Below are positions 1 to 8,262 of a stretch of 64,000 bases of DNA, piece after piece. Where the stretch lies: contig NZ_JAAEDI010000030.1 in the NCBI RefSeq assembly GCF_018129025.1, forward strand, positions 1-64,000. Direction: 5' to 3'. How positions within the stretch are numbered: position 1 is the stretch's first letter; the number at the start of each line of letters is the position of its first letter. The position numbers were made by a program, and so were the translations under genes. A model generated the notes under the pieces. That model was not told the origin of the DNA and did not search any database. It saw nothing but the letters and a program-made list of their open reading frames with translations. Source of the stretch: Neoroseomonas terrae (GTDB taxonomy: Bacteria > Pseudomonadota > Alphaproteobacteria > Acetobacterales > Acetobacteraceae).

Positions 1-524
1 CGGGGGCCGCCGCTGGCGCCGCCGCGGTCCCCCGCCCGGCGGAACCGGCACCCGCGCCGGTGGCGCCGGAACCACAGGCCTCAGTCGGCGGGGTCACCAA
101 CCTGCCGCTGCCCCGTTTCGCTGCGCTGCGGTCGGATGAAGTGAACCTGCGCGCCGGCCCCGGCACGCGCTTCCCCATCGAATGGACCTATCAGCGGCGC
201 GAGCTGCCCGTCGAGATCACCCGCGAGTTCGAGCTGTGGCGCCGCATCCGCGACCCGGAAGGAACGGAAGGATGGGTCCACCAGTCCACCCTGATGGGCC
301 GGCGCAGCGCCATCGTGCGCGCTGCGCCGGGCACCGAGGCCGCCCTGCGCCGCCAGCCGGAGGACACCGCCCCGCTCGTCGCCCGCCTGCGGCCCGGCGT
401 CGTCGTCCGCCTGCGCCAATGCGAGGCGCGCAGCGTCTGGTGCGAGGCACAGACCGGCGACCACCGCGGCTACATCCGCCGCGCGGATGTCTGGGGCGTC
501 ATGCCGGATGAGGAAGTGAAGTAG
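1..524 (+). CDS. SH3-like domain protein, 5' end outside window
   Basis: The reading frame is open from the first bases of the window, so the start codon lies upstream; the first internal candidate is GTG at 60. The visible part starts with an Ala/Pro-rich stretch and then carries two bacterial SH3-like repeats: one around DEVNLRAGPGTRFP...GTEGWVHQSTL, the second around IVRAAPGTEAALRRQ...WCEAQTGDHRGYIRRADVWG. This is the pattern of periplasmic SH3_4 proteins, which usually follow a signal peptide and bind cell-wall material. A nitrile hydratase operon follows after 33 bp on the same strand, with no evident functional link. Family call is good; role unknown. Confidence 0.75.
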   Translation, partial: GAAAGAAAVPRPAEPAPAPVAPEPQASVGGVTNLPLPRFAALRSDEVNLRAGPGTRFPIEWTYQRRELPVEITREFELWRRIRDPEGTEGWVHQSTLMGRRSAIVRAAPGTEAALRRQPEDTAPLVARLRPGVVVRLRQCEARSVWCEAQTGDHRGYIRRADVWGVMPDEEVK

Positions 525-557
525 ACGACCCGGTGCCGCCGGGCCTAGCCTCCTGTC

Positions 558-851
558 ATGCCCGACGACACGCCCATCCCTGCGATCCACGACCTCGGCG
601 GCGCGGCGCGCTTCCACTGCACGCCGGTCGAGCACGATGAGGTTCCGCCCGACGCCTTCGGCAAGAAGGTCGACGCGCTGCGTCAGATCCTGGCGCAGAA
701 GGGCCTGATGACGGTGGATGAACTCCGCCGTGGCATCGAAAGCATTCCGGAGAGCGAGTATTTCGCCCTCGGCTACTATGAGCGCTGGCTGCGCTCGGTC
801 GCCGCGCTGATGGTCGAGAAGGGCGTGGTCGAGAAGGACGCGGTGGAATGA
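558..851 (+). CDS. Nitrile hydratase beta subunit, N-terminal half as separate gene
   Basis: 97 aa. It matches the N-terminal helical half of nitrile hydratase (NHase) beta: IHDLGG near the N terminus, then the block ESEYFALGYYERWLRSVAALMVEKG, which corresponds to the family's TYYEHWL..LLVEKG motif. NHase beta is normally one chain of about 220 aa; here the chain stops after the N-terminal half and the C-terminal half is the next gene, overlapping by 4 bp (ATGA). Thiocyanate hydrolase and a few three-subunit NHases have this split. The enzyme hydrates nitriles to amides in the cytoplasm; this half contributes to the interface with the metal-bearing alpha subunit. Split NHase is sure; substrate is not. 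Confidence 0.85.
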   Translation: MPDDTPIPAIHDLGGAARFHCTPVEHDEVPPDAFGKKVDALRQILAQKGLMTVDELRRGIESIPESEYFALGYYERWLRSVAALMVEKGVVEKDAVE

Positions 852-1135
852 CGCCGCGCTTCGCGCCGGGCGCCACGGTGCGCGTCAAGGATGACTGGCC
901 CGAACGGCGCGGCCCCTGCCACATCCGGACCCCGCACTATATTCGCGGCCGCACCGGCACCGTCGTACGCCCGCTCGGCGCCTTCGCGAACCCCGAGGAC
1001 CTGGCCTTTGCCCGGCCCGCACCGAAGCGCACGCTCTACCACGTGCTCTTCGCGCAGGAACCGATCTGGCAGGAAGGCAAGCCGGCCGACACCCTGATGG
1101 TGGAAGTCTTCGAACACTGGCTGGAGGAAGCCTGA
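848..1135 (+). CDS. Nitrile hydratase beta subunit, C-terminal half as separate gene
   Basis: 95 aa with the SH3-like barrel of the NHase beta C-terminus: FAPGATVRVKDDWP, then HIRTPHYIRGRTGTVVRPLGAF, LYHVLF and a closing DTLMVEVFEHWLEEA. These match the family's GDRVRV...GHTRLPRYVRGKVG...LYTVRF..WGEDA....DLWEDYLEPA pattern. The start overlaps the stop of the N-terminal-half gene (ATGA), and the alpha-subunit gene starts 3 bp after its stop, so the three genes almost certainly form one translationally coupled unit. The Arg residues of the RTPHYIRGR block are in the region that contacts the modified cysteines in known structures. Whether the enzyme prefers nitriles or thiocyanate cannot be settled by eye. 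Confidence 0.85.
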   Translation: MTPRFAPGATVRVKDDWPERRGPCHIRTPHYIRGRTGTVVRPLGAFANPEDLAFARPAPKRTLYHVLFAQEPIWQEGKPADTLMVEVFEHWLEEA

Positions 1136-1137
1136 CC

Positions 1138-1722
1138 ATGGCAGCCCCCCCGCGCCCCGACAGCATCGCCCTCCTCGACCGCCTGATCGCGGCGCTGGAG
1201 GCGAAGGGCATCGTCACCGAAGCCGAGATCGCCGCGCGCCAGGCGATCACCGACAAGGCGAGCCCCGAGACTGGCGCGCGCATGGTCGCCAGGGCCTGGA
1301 CCGATCCGGCCTATCGCGCCCTGCTGCTGTCCGATGGCAAGGCCGCGGCCGAGCAGATGGGCGCGTCGATGGCGGGCGCCCCACCGCTGGGCGTGTTGGA
1401 GAACACGCCGGGCCGGCATCACCTCGTCGTCTGCACCCTGTGCTCCTGCTACCCACGCGCGGTGCTGGGCTATCCGCCCAACTGGTACAAATCCTTCGCC
1501 TATCGGTCCCGCGCCGTGCGGGAACCGCGGCAGGTGCTGGCCGAATGGGGCCTGAACCTGCCCGACAGCGTCGAAGTCCGCGTCGTCGACAGCACCGCCG
1601 ATTATCGCTGGATGGTGCTGCCGATGCGCCCGGCGGGTACGGAAGGCTGGGACGAGGCGCGGCTCGCCGCGCTGGTCACGCGGGATTCACTGGTCGGTGT
1701 GGCGGTGCCGCAGGCCACCTGA
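1138..1722 (+). CDS. Nitrile hydratase alpha subunit, cobalt-type motif
   Basis: 194 aa, near the usual length of about 200. It holds the metal-binding motif C99-T-L-C102-S-C104 in the block VVCTLCSCYPRAVLGYPPNW. Thr after the first Cys is typical of the cobalt-type (and of thiocyanate hydrolase); iron-type enzymes have Ser. Two of these cysteines are normally oxidised to sulfenic and sulfinic acids. The usual W of CYPWP is replaced by R here. The following KSFAYRSRAVREPRQVLAEWG is also family-typical. The gene is last in the split-beta operon. No activator/metallochaperone gene of the NHase type is visible downstream, where a repeat-filled gap and an opposing gene follow. Thiocyanate hydrolase gamma is the main alternative but is usually longer, about 243 aa. 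Confidence 0.9.
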   Translation: MAAPPRPDSIALLDRLIAALEAKGIVTEAEIAARQAITDKASPETGARMVARAWTDPAYRALLLSDGKAAAEQMGASMAGAPPLGVLENTPGRHHLVVCTLCSCYPRAVLGYPPNWYKSFAYRSRAVREPRQVLAEWGLNLPDSVEVRVVDSTADYRWMVLPMRPAGTEGWDEARLAALVTRDSLVGVAVPQAT

Positions 1723-1794
1723 CCTGCGTGACACCAGGACCCAGGTTCTTCCGCCGCCGGAGATCGGAGCGGCGCTGCCCCATATGCGCGAAGA

Positions 1795-2285
1795 CTGGCG
1801 GGAGCGGTCGGATCAGGAAGGGGCTCTGCCACTTCCCGAACCCTACCCCGGCAAAGGCCGAAGGACCTTTGCAAACCTCGACCTGGCGCTGCGCGCATAG
1901 GGCCGGACGATGATCGTCATATGGCTCTGCGCACTGAAGCGATTTGACGGCAGGGGAATGGCCTTCGCGCCCGGCGCCAAATGATGGCGGTCCAGGCCAT
2001 CCATGGCCTGGCGGGGTGAGGCTCGGAGAGGGGCAGAGCCCCTCTCCGATCTGACCTTCGCGCAAATGGGCCCCTGCTCCTCCGAACCATCCCCCAGGAA
2101 GCGGGTCATCCTGGACCGCAGTCTGTTGGCCGGGGAAGCAACAGGAAGGCCACACCCCCGCGCATATTCGGGCACAGGGGCAGATTCGTGCTGGCCGCGC
2201 CGCCCGATACCAAGTCGAGGTTCGCAAAGGCCCTTCGGCCTTTGCCGGGGCGGGGTTCGGGGAGGGGCGACGCCCCTCCCCGATC
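1795..2285. repeat. Structured repeat element E1 (composite copy)
   Basis: This 491-bp element fills most of the gap between the nitrile hydratase operon and the opposing transglutaminase gene. Outer inverted arms carry the core hairpins at 1851-1872 and 2224-2245 (stem GCAAAGGCC/GGCCTTTGC), and a GAGGGGC-type hairpin at 2260-2280. Inside are extra, different hairpins at 1992-2011 (CCAGGCCAT/ATGGCCTGG), 2025-2047 (GGAGAGGGGC/GCCCCTCTCC) and a decayed one at 2094-2114 (CCAGGA/TCCTGG). It therefore looks like nested insertions of the same family. No coding signal is seen here; the short open frames are repeat translations. Confidence 0.85.
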
Positions 2286-2341
2286 GCTACTCACGAGACT
2301 TATCGCCGCGCCAATAGGGCAAGCGAACGTCGATCCAACGG

Positions 2342-3322
2342 TCAATCAGCAGGGCCGGCGGTGTCGGGCGGCGGTGGGGCGGGCGACGGCTCGACGGCCG
2401 GCGGTGCCTCGGGTGGCTCGAAGGGCGGCAGGGCATCGTCCGTGGTGCCCACCATCACGGCGACATCCACGTGCAGCCGGGCGAAGTCCTCGGGCTTGCC
2501 GAAATACCCGCCACCGACCGGCACCGCCTGTTCCGGCGTGCGCGTGGCGCCGACGCGGATCAGGTTCTCGCCGGCCACCAGCCCGTTGGTCGGATCGTAT
2601 TCCACCCAGCCTGCGCCAGGGACGTAGATCGCGCACCACGCATGCGTGGCCCCGCCGCCCACCACGCCGGAACCCGCCGCGTCATATAGGTAGCCGCTGA
2701 CGAAACGCGCCGCGAGACCAAGGCTGCGGGCCGCCTCCATCATCAGCAGCGTGAAGTCGCGGCACGCGCCCTTGCCGGATTCCAGCGTCTCGACCGGGCT
2801 GTTGGTGCCCTCGGCATCGCGCGCCTCATAGATGAACTCGTCCCGGATCGCCCGCGTCATCGCCTCGAGCATCGGCAGCGTCCGCGTCGCCCCGCCCTGC
2901 GCCAGGAAGCGCCGGGCCCAGGCGTCGATCCGCCGCTGCGGGTCGGGCAGGTGGCGTTCACGCAGCCGGGCGAGGTCCGGCGCCTCATCGGCAGCGTAGG
3001 AGAAGGGGAAGGTCTCGACGGTCGGGTCGACGGTCGCGCGCGGCTGTTCCGGCCCCGCGGGATAATGCGTCAGGTCGAGTTCGGAGATGATCTCGAGATG
3101 GTCGGTCCGCGCCTCCGGCTCCCAGTCGATCAGGCAGACGGAGTTGCCGAAGACGTCGTGCGCCCAGCGGGTGACGCGCGGCGTGGGGGAAACGCTGAGC
3201 GTCGCTTCATGCAGCCGCAGGTCGTGGCTGTCGCGCGGCCGGATCATGAGCCGGTGCGGCGTCAGCCCGACCGGGTTGCGGTAGTCGTAGCGCGTGATGT
3301 GGCGGATGCGCAGGCGGGCCAT
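2342..3322 (-). CDS. Transglutaminase-like cysteine peptidase family protein
   Basis: 326 aa. The N-terminal part (about 1-95, starting RIRHITRYDYRNPV) matches the bacterial transglutaminase N domain, and about 120-255 matches the transglutaminase core. The catalytic triad can be placed as Cys187 (GKGACRDF), His227 (GATHAWC) and Asp243 (EYDPTNG). The C-terminal tail from about 295 is Pro/Ala-rich and looks disordered. No signal peptide is seen, so it is probably cytoplasmic. Such proteins act as peptidases or cross-linking enzymes and are often beside circularly permuted ATP-grasp or alpha-E genes; neither is here. AGGAAA upstream of the ATG is a modest ribosome-binding site. Family secure, substrate unknown. 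Confidence 0.85.
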   Translation of the reverse strand: MARLRIRHITRYDYRNPVGLTPHRLMIRPRDSHDLRLHEATLSVSPTPRVTRWAHDVFGNSVCLIDWEPEARTDHLEIISELDLTHYPAGPEQPRATVDPTVETFPFSYAADEAPDLARLRERHLPDPQRRIDAWARRFLAQGGATRTLPMLEAMTRAIRDEFIYEARDAEGTNSPVETLESGKGACRDFTLLMMEAARSLGLAARFVSGYLYDAAGSGVVGGGATHAWCAIYVPGAGWVEYDPTNGLVAGENLIRVGATRTPEQAVPVGGGYFGKPEDFARLHVDVAVMVGTTDDALPPFEPPEAPPAVEPSPAPPPPDTAGPAD

Positions 3323-3443
3323 GCGGCGGGCTTTCCTGGAGTTGCAGCGTCCACCGCGCCCTCTGCGCTGCGGCCGTGTCGGGCCGGACCATAGTTGGCC
3401 GCAGCGTTCATGCGCGACCGGGAAAGGGCCGGCCCTCGTGTCC

Positions 3444-4142
3444 TCACACGCCCCCGTAGATGTACACCGGCATGGGCTGCGTCTCGTCCTTCACGCCCTT
3501 CACGCCGGGCGTGTTCTCCGCCAGCACGCGCAGGGCCTTCTGCACCGAATCGGACCGTCGGAAGCCGTGGAACGTCGCCACGCCGTCATGCACCTCGACC
3601 ATCGTGTAGAAGGTGTCGGTCCAGGGCTGGCTCTTCATCGCCGCCAGCAGAGCGCGTCGGATGCGCTCGTCGGACAGTTCCGCATCGACATGCACCGGTG
3701 CCACCAATGCGCGCAGGAGGTCGGCGCGGCTGACGATGCCCGTCAGCTTGCCGCCGTCCACCACCACGACGCGGCGGACCTTCTGCTCCTCCATCAAATG
3801 CGCGACGTGCGCTGCGGTGGCATCCGGCGTCACGGACACGACCTTCTCTGTCATCAGGTCCGCTGCCGTCACGCCGTGGGTGCGGGCGAAGCGTTCGGCC
3901 TGCCGCGCCGGATCGGCGAACAGGGAGGCGAACCACGAGGCCGGCTTGTCCTCCTCACCCGCCAGGCGGCTGATCAGGTCGGCTTCGGTGACGATGCCGA
4001 GCACCGCACCTGCCGCATCGACCACCGGCACCGCCGAGATGCCGCGATCGGCCAGCAGGCGCGCCATGGCCATCACGGGCGTGTCCGGCGGCACGGTCAC
4101 GACGTCAGGGGTCATCAGATCGCGGGCGGTCAGGCCAGACAT
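3444..4142 (-). CDS. Two-CBS-domain protein with C-terminal BON domain
   Basis: 232 aa. The first CBS domain (about 7-62) begins LTARDLMTPDVVTVPPDTPV and the second (about 92-150) begins VTAADLMTEKVVSVTPDATA. A BON domain follows (about 155-222: LSDERIRRALLAAMKSQPW...EVHDGVATFHGFRRSDSVQKALRVLAENTPGVKGV). CBS pairs bind adenosyl ligands such as AMP or ATP and act as energy sensors; BON domains bind membranes or ligands. The CBS-BON arrangement is a common stand-alone regulator in alphaproteobacteria. A GAGGAG site sits 6 bases upstream of the ATG. It is divergent from the TAXI-TRAP genes across 143 bp. Partner protein unknown. Confidence 0.9.
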   Translation of the reverse strand: MSGLTARDLMTPDVVTVPPDTPVMAMARLLADRGISAVPVVDAAGAVLGIVTEADLISRLAGEEDKPASWFASLFADPARQAERFARTHGVTAADLMTEKVVSVTPDATAAHVAHLMEEQKVRRVVVVDGGKLTGIVSRADLLRALVAPVHVDAELSDERIRRALLAAMKSQPWTDTFYTMVEVHDGVATFHGFRRSDSVQKALRVLAENTPGVKGVKDETQPMPVYIYGGV

Positions 4143-4285
4143 GGCGTGCTCCTCGGGAAGGCAATGTCAGCAGTATACTACGCCAAAGCCGGCGCCACCT
4201 TGCGCCAAGTCAACGGCCGGGGCTTAAAGGAGTTGCCGATTGCGACTATCAGGTCCGATCGGTCCAAGAAAGTGGAGGAGTGAAC

Positions 4286-5263
4286 ATGTCCGGGATATCC
4301 CGCCGTCACATCATTGCAGGCGCCGCCGGCGCGCTGGCACTGCCGGGCTTGGCGCGGGCGCAGGCACAGCAGCAGCTTGCCATCGCCACGGGCACCACGG
4401 GCGGCGTCTACTACCCTCTCGGCGGTGCACTGGCGAACTACCTGTCCCGCGGCATCCCGGGCATGAGCGCCACGGTCGAGGTCACCGGCGGGTCGGTCGC
4501 CAACATGCAGTTGCTCGGCGCCAACCGCGTCGGCATCGCCATCACCCAGGTGGACGCGGCGGTGGATGCGCTGCGCGGCAATGACCGCTTCCGCGGCCGC
4601 CCGGTGCCGGCGCGCACCATGGCCGTGCTCTACACCAACCGCATGCAGGTCGTGACGGTCGCCTCCACCGGCATACGCAGCATGCAGGACCTCAAGGGCA
4701 AGCGCGTGTCCACCGGCGCGCCGGGCTCGGCGACCGAGGTCATGGCGTTCCGCCTGATCGAGGGCGCGGGCCTCGACCGCGACAAGGATTTCCGCGCGCG
4801 CGAGCGGCTTTCCCCGGCCGAGAGCACCAACGCGATCAAGGACGGGAAGCTTGACGCCTATTTCTTCGTCTCCGGCGTGCCGACCAGCGCGATCACCGAC
4901 CTTGGCGCGACGCCCGGCGTGCAGCTCGTGATGATCGACCATGACGAGTACATCCCACGCATCGTCGAGAAGTACGGCCCTGTCTACTTCGCCGAGACCA
5001 TTCCTGCCGGCACCTACCCCGGCCAGACCACGCCGAACCGGCAGATGTCGGTCGGCAACATCATGGCGGTGCGGGAAGACATGCCGGCGGATCTCGTGAC
5101 AAAGATCCTCGATATCACCTGGAACAACCGCGAGGATTGGGCGCGGGTGCATTCGGCGGCGCGCGACTTCACGCTGGAAGGGCAGAAGTCGGCGGCGGCG
5201 GGCGTGCCGTGGCACCCGGCGGCGGAAGCGTTCTGGAAGGCGAAGGGCGCGACGCTCGGTTAG
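4286..5263 (+). CDS. TAXI-family TRAP transporter solute-binding protein
   Basis: 325 aa exported receptor. The N terminus has twin arginines (ISRRHIIAGAAGALALPGLARAQA), pointing to Tat or Sec export with cleavage near ARA-QA. The mature protein begins LAIATGTTGGVYYPLGGALANYLS, the signature of TAXI proteins, which pick up organic acids such as glutamate or 2-oxoglutarate in the periplasm. The ATG at 4286 is preferred over an in-frame GTG at 4280 because GGAGGA at 4274-4279 is well spaced for it. The fused TRAP permease follows in the same direction, separated only by repeat E2. Substrate cannot be read from sequence. Confidence 0.92.
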   Translation: MSGISRRHIIAGAAGALALPGLARAQAQQQLAIATGTTGGVYYPLGGALANYLSRGIPGMSATVEVTGGSVANMQLLGANRVGIAITQVDAAVDALRGNDRFRGRPVPARTMAVLYTNRMQVVTVASTGIRSMQDLKGKRVSTGAPGSATEVMAFRLIEGAGLDRDKDFRARERLSPAESTNAIKDGKLDAYFFVSGVPTSAITDLGATPGVQLVMIDHDEYIPRIVEKYGPVYFAETIPAGTYPGQTTPNRQMSVGNIMAVREDMPADLVTKILDITWNNREDWARVHSAARDFTLEGQKSAAAGVPWHPAAEAFWKAKGATLG

Positions 5264-5270
5264 CGCGATT

Positions 5271-5503
5271 GGAGGGGCCCTGGCCCTCGAGGCCACCCCG
5301 CCAAAGGCCGAAGGGCCTTTGGAAGCCGTCACTTGGCGCCGGGCATGACGGGAACCCGGAACCCCGTCAGCGGCCTCGGTGCACAAGGGCGGGTTTCGTC
5401 GTTGGTTCGGCCTTTGCGCCCGGCGCCAGACATTGGTTTCCAAAGGCCCTTCGGCCTTTGGAGGGGTGAGGTTTGGAGAGGGGCAACGCCAACGCCCCTC
5501 TCC
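5271..5503. repeat. Structured repeat element E2
   Basis: A 233-bp copy between the TAXI receptor gene and its permease gene. Core hairpins lie at 5301-5322 and 5440-5461 (stem CCAAAGGCC/GGCCTTTGG) in inverted orientation. The right outer hairpin at 5475-5503 has an enlarged loop. The element separates two genes that are normally adjacent. Its right arm is open in the permease frame, so the permease could be mis-annotated as starting inside it. Confidence 0.88.
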
Positions 5504-5525
5504 AGGTAATCGGAAAGAACAGCCC

Positions 5526-7544
5526 GTGACCACCACGCACAACCTCCCGCCCGAGGCCGCGACAGACGCGCTCGACGACGCCACCGCCGCGCGGGTCGAG
5601 GCGCTGATCGAGGAGGAGGAAGGTGCGCAGAACCGTTTCTCCGGCTGGCTCGGCTATGGCGCGACGTCGATCGCGCTGGCGATGTCGCTGTTCCACCTCT
5701 GGGCGGCGTGGGACATCGTGCCGACGACGACGCTGCGCTTCGTCCATGTCGGCTTCGCGCTGGTTCTGGGCTTCGTGCTGTTCCCGGTGCTGCGGCGTTT
5801 CCGCAACCGGCTGATGCCGTGGGACATCGCGCTCGCCGCCGCGGCCGTCTATTGCATCTGGTATCTCATCACCGGCGGCGACGACCTCCAGGACCGCTAC
5901 ATCTTCCCCGAGCCGATGGACATCGTCGTCGGCTGGATGCTGATCGCGCTGGTGCTGGAAGCGGCGCGCCGCACGACGGGGCCGGTGATGCCGGTCGTCG
6001 CGATCTGCTTCCTGCTCTACGGCTTCTACGGCCACCTCCTGCCGCCGCCCTGGCAGCACCAGGGCTATGATTCCGAACGGCTGATCCCGCATTTGACCAT
6101 CACGCTCGAAGGCATATTCGGCACGGCGGTCGATGTCTCGGCGACGCTGATCATCCTGTTCACCATCTACGGCGCCATCCTGCAGGCAACCGGGGCGGGC
6201 AAGTTCTTCGTCGACTTCTCCTTCGCGGCCACGGGCGGCAAGGCGGCAAGCGCCGGGCGCACCGTCGTGCTGTCGTCCTTCCTGCTCGGCGGGCCGTCGG
6301 GCTCGGGCGTGGCGACGACGGTCACGCTCGGCACCGTCGCCTGGCCGATGATGAAGCGGGTCGGCTATCGCGGCGACGATGCCGGCGGGCTGCTGGCGGC
6401 CGGCGGCCTGGGGGCGATCATCTCCCCGCCCGTTCTCGGCGCCGCGGCCTTCCTGATCGCCGAATACCTGAAGATCGGCTATCTCGACGTGCTGAAGATG
6501 GCGGTGATCCCGACCATTCTGTACTACGCCTCGCTGCTGTTCATGGTGGAACTCGACCAGCGGCGCATCGCCGCCGAGCGCGGGGGCATCGACACCGTGG
6601 ACGGCATGACGGTGGAGCCCATTCGCGTCCTGCTGCGGCGCCACGGCTTCCACTTCTCCTCGTTGATCGCGATCGTCATCTTCATGGTGTGGGGCTACTC
6701 GGCCACCATGTCGGTGCTCTACGCGATGATGGTCGCGGTCGCGCTGTCGTTCATCCGCCCCGAGCAGGCGCTGTGGCCCCGGCGGCTGGTCGAGACCCTG
6801 GCCGCGGGCGCCATCCAAGCGGTCGGCATCGCCGCCGTCTGCGCCAGTGCGGGCATCATCGTCGGCATCATCACGCTGACGGGGCTCGGGCTGAAGTTCA
6901 GCGACATCGCCATCCAGGCGGCAGGCGGGTCGATCGTCGTCACGGCGCTCTACACGGCGCTGATCGTCTGGGTGGTTGGGCTCGCCGTGCCAGTCACCGC
7001 CTCCTACATCATCTGCGCGGTGGTCGCGGCGCCGGCGCTCATGAAGCTCGGCGTGCCGGATTACGCCGCGCATATGTTCGTCTTCTACTACGCCGTGTTG
7101 TCCGAGGTATCTCCGCCCACGGCGCTGTCCCCCTTCGCGGCCGCCGCCATCACGGGGGCCGGGCCTTACCGCACCACGCTGCAGGCGTGGAAGTACACGC
7201 TGCCGGCCTTCCTGCTGCCCTTCGTCTTCGTCACCGACCCTGCGGGCGTCGGGCTGCTGCTCAACTTCACGCCCACGATGACTTGGATCGACGTCGTCTG
7301 GCAGTTCGTGCTGGCGGCTGCCGGCCTCGCGGCATTGGCAGCGGCGGCGCAGGGCTACGGCCGCCGCGTGCTGGCGGGGTGGGAACGCGCAGGCCTTACG
7401 GTGGCGGGCCTGCTGATGATCTTCCCCGCGCTGATCGAGCACTTCGCCGCCGACCTGCTGCCCTATCCGCATTGGATCGGGCTAGGGCTGGCCATAGGGC
7501 TGGTGGCGTTGCAACGGCCCAGGCCGGCCCAATTTCGCCCATAG
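5526..7544 (+). CDS. TRAP transporter permease, fused small and large subunits (4TM-12TM)
   Basis: 672 aa. An N-terminal DctQ-like part (about 30-190, four hydrophobic helices) is fused to a DctM-like part (about 200-660) with GGPSGSGVATTVTLG, GGLGAIISPPVLGAAAFLIAEYL and SEVSPPTALSPFAAAAI, the conserved loops of fused TRAP permeases that work with TAXI receptors. Transport is sodium-driven import across the inner membrane. The start is placed at GTG 5526 (VTTTHNLPPEA...), because the frame continues upstream only into repeat E2. It ends 32 bp before the YjbF-like gene. Family certain; start moderately certain. Confidence 0.92.
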   Translation: MTTTHNLPPEAATDALDDATAARVEALIEEEEGAQNRFSGWLGYGATSIALAMSLFHLWAAWDIVPTTTLRFVHVGFALVLGFVLFPVLRRFRNRLMPWDIALAAAAVYCIWYLITGGDDLQDRYIFPEPMDIVVGWMLIALVLEAARRTTGPVMPVVAICFLLYGFYGHLLPPPWQHQGYDSERLIPHLTITLEGIFGTAVDVSATLIILFTIYGAILQATGAGKFFVDFSFAATGGKAASAGRTVVLSSFLLGGPSGSGVATTVTLGTVAWPMMKRVGYRGDDAGGLLAAGGLGAIISPPVLGAAAFLIAEYLKIGYLDVLKMAVIPTILYYASLLFMVELDQRRIAAERGGIDTVDGMTVEPIRVLLRRHGFHFSSLIAIVIFMVWGYSATMSVLYAMMVAVALSFIRPEQALWPRRLVETLAAGAIQAVGIAAVCASAGIIVGIITLTGLGLKFSDIAIQAAGGSIVVTALYTALIVWVVGLAVPVTASYIICAVVAAPALMKLGVPDYAAHMFVFYYAVLSEVSPPTALSPFAAAAITGAGPYRTTLQAWKYTLPAFLLPFVFVTDPAGVGLLLNFTPTMTWIDVVWQFVLAAAGLAALAAAAQGYGRRVLAGWERAGLTVAGLLMIFPALIEHFAADLLPYPHWIGLGLAIGLVALQRPRPAQFRP

Positions 7545-7575
7545 GTTAATTTGTGCCGCATGATATTCTTCCATC

Positions 7576-8262
7576 ATGCGACGCTTCGCCGTGCTGGCCC
7601 TGCTGCTGACCGGCGCCTGCGGGTCGTCCCCGGATGACGGCATCGTGCCGTCCGCATTGGTGCCGACCGCCGTCACGGAGGCCCTGTTCGGCACCGGCGA
7701 GCCTGTGGGCGAATGGGAGAATACGCCGTCCGAGCCTGCCGATGGCGAACCGGCCCTGCGGCTGCATCTGGGCTCCCGCCGCGGCATCGCGACGCTGCTG
7801 CAGGAGGAAGGCGACCGCCGCCTATGGCGCACCCCGGGCGGCGTCGCCGTCGCGACCGACGGCGCGCGTGTCGTGGCCACCGCCGGCCTGCGGCAGACGC
7901 TCGCCGCGACGCGCTTCGACGGGACGGACCTGCTCGCCCGCTTGCCGGAGCTCGGCGAAGGGCAGTGGCGCGCCACGCGGGTGGTGGATCTGATGCGCTC
8001 CGCCACCGACCCCACGCGCATGCGCTTCGGTGTCCGGCTCGATTGCCGCATGACCGTCGGGCCGGCCCCGGCCGAGGAGACGCTGCTGGTGACGGAGACC
8101 TGCCGTGGCGGCGCCAGCTTCACCAGCCGCTTCTGGGTCGATGCCCGCAGCTACGCCGTGTTCCGCTCGGAACAATGGGTGGGGGACGACCTGCCGCCCC
8201 TGGTGGTCGAGGTCGTGACCGCCCCCGCCACCCCCACCGAGATCATCCCGCTGCCCAGGTGA
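7576..8262 (+). CDS. YjbF/GfcB-family outer-membrane lipoprotein
   Basis: 228 aa. The N terminus MRRFAVLALLLTGAC has a lipobox (LTGAC) with the lipid-modified cysteine at residue 15, and the +2 Gly suits outer-membrane sorting. The body (VTEALFGTGEP..., RVVATAGLRQTL, WRATRVVDL, RLDCRMTVGP, FWVDARSYAVFRSEQWVGDDLPPLVVEVV) matches YjbF/GfcB proteins, which belong to extracellular-polysaccharide (group 4 capsule-like) operons. Its usual partner YjbH is encoded nearby on the other strand. The last 20 bp overlap the end of the convergent WecA-like gene. Exact function in polymer secretion is unknown for the whole family. Confidence 0.82.
   Translation: MRRFAVLALLLTGACGSSPDDGIVPSALVPTAVTEALFGTGEPVGEWENTPSEPADGEPALRLHLGSRRGIATLLQEEGDRRLWRTPGGVAVATDGARVVATAGLRQTLAATRFDGTDLLARLPELGEGQWRATRVVDLMRSATDPTRMRFGVRLDCRMTVGPAPAEETLLVTETCRGGASFTSRFWVDARSYAVFRSEQWVGDDLPPLVVEVVTAPATPTEIIPLPR

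Noticed and set aside
558-1722. Labelling the split nitrile hydratase genes as thiocyanate hydrolase
   Set aside because: The split layout and CTLCSC motif fit both, but the alpha-like chain (194 aa) is of NHase size and shorter than the thiocyanate hydrolase gamma chain; left as nitrile hydratase with the alternative stated.
4174-4179. TATACT as a promoter -10 between the CBS-BON and TAXI genes
   Set aside because: No acceptable -35 at 15-19 bases on either strand.
5367-7472. A 701-codon open frame on the minus strand opposite the TRAP permease
   Set aside because: Antisense shadow of a high-G+C gene: Arg/His/Gly/Asp-rich with no family pattern, while the plus strand is an unmistakable permease.
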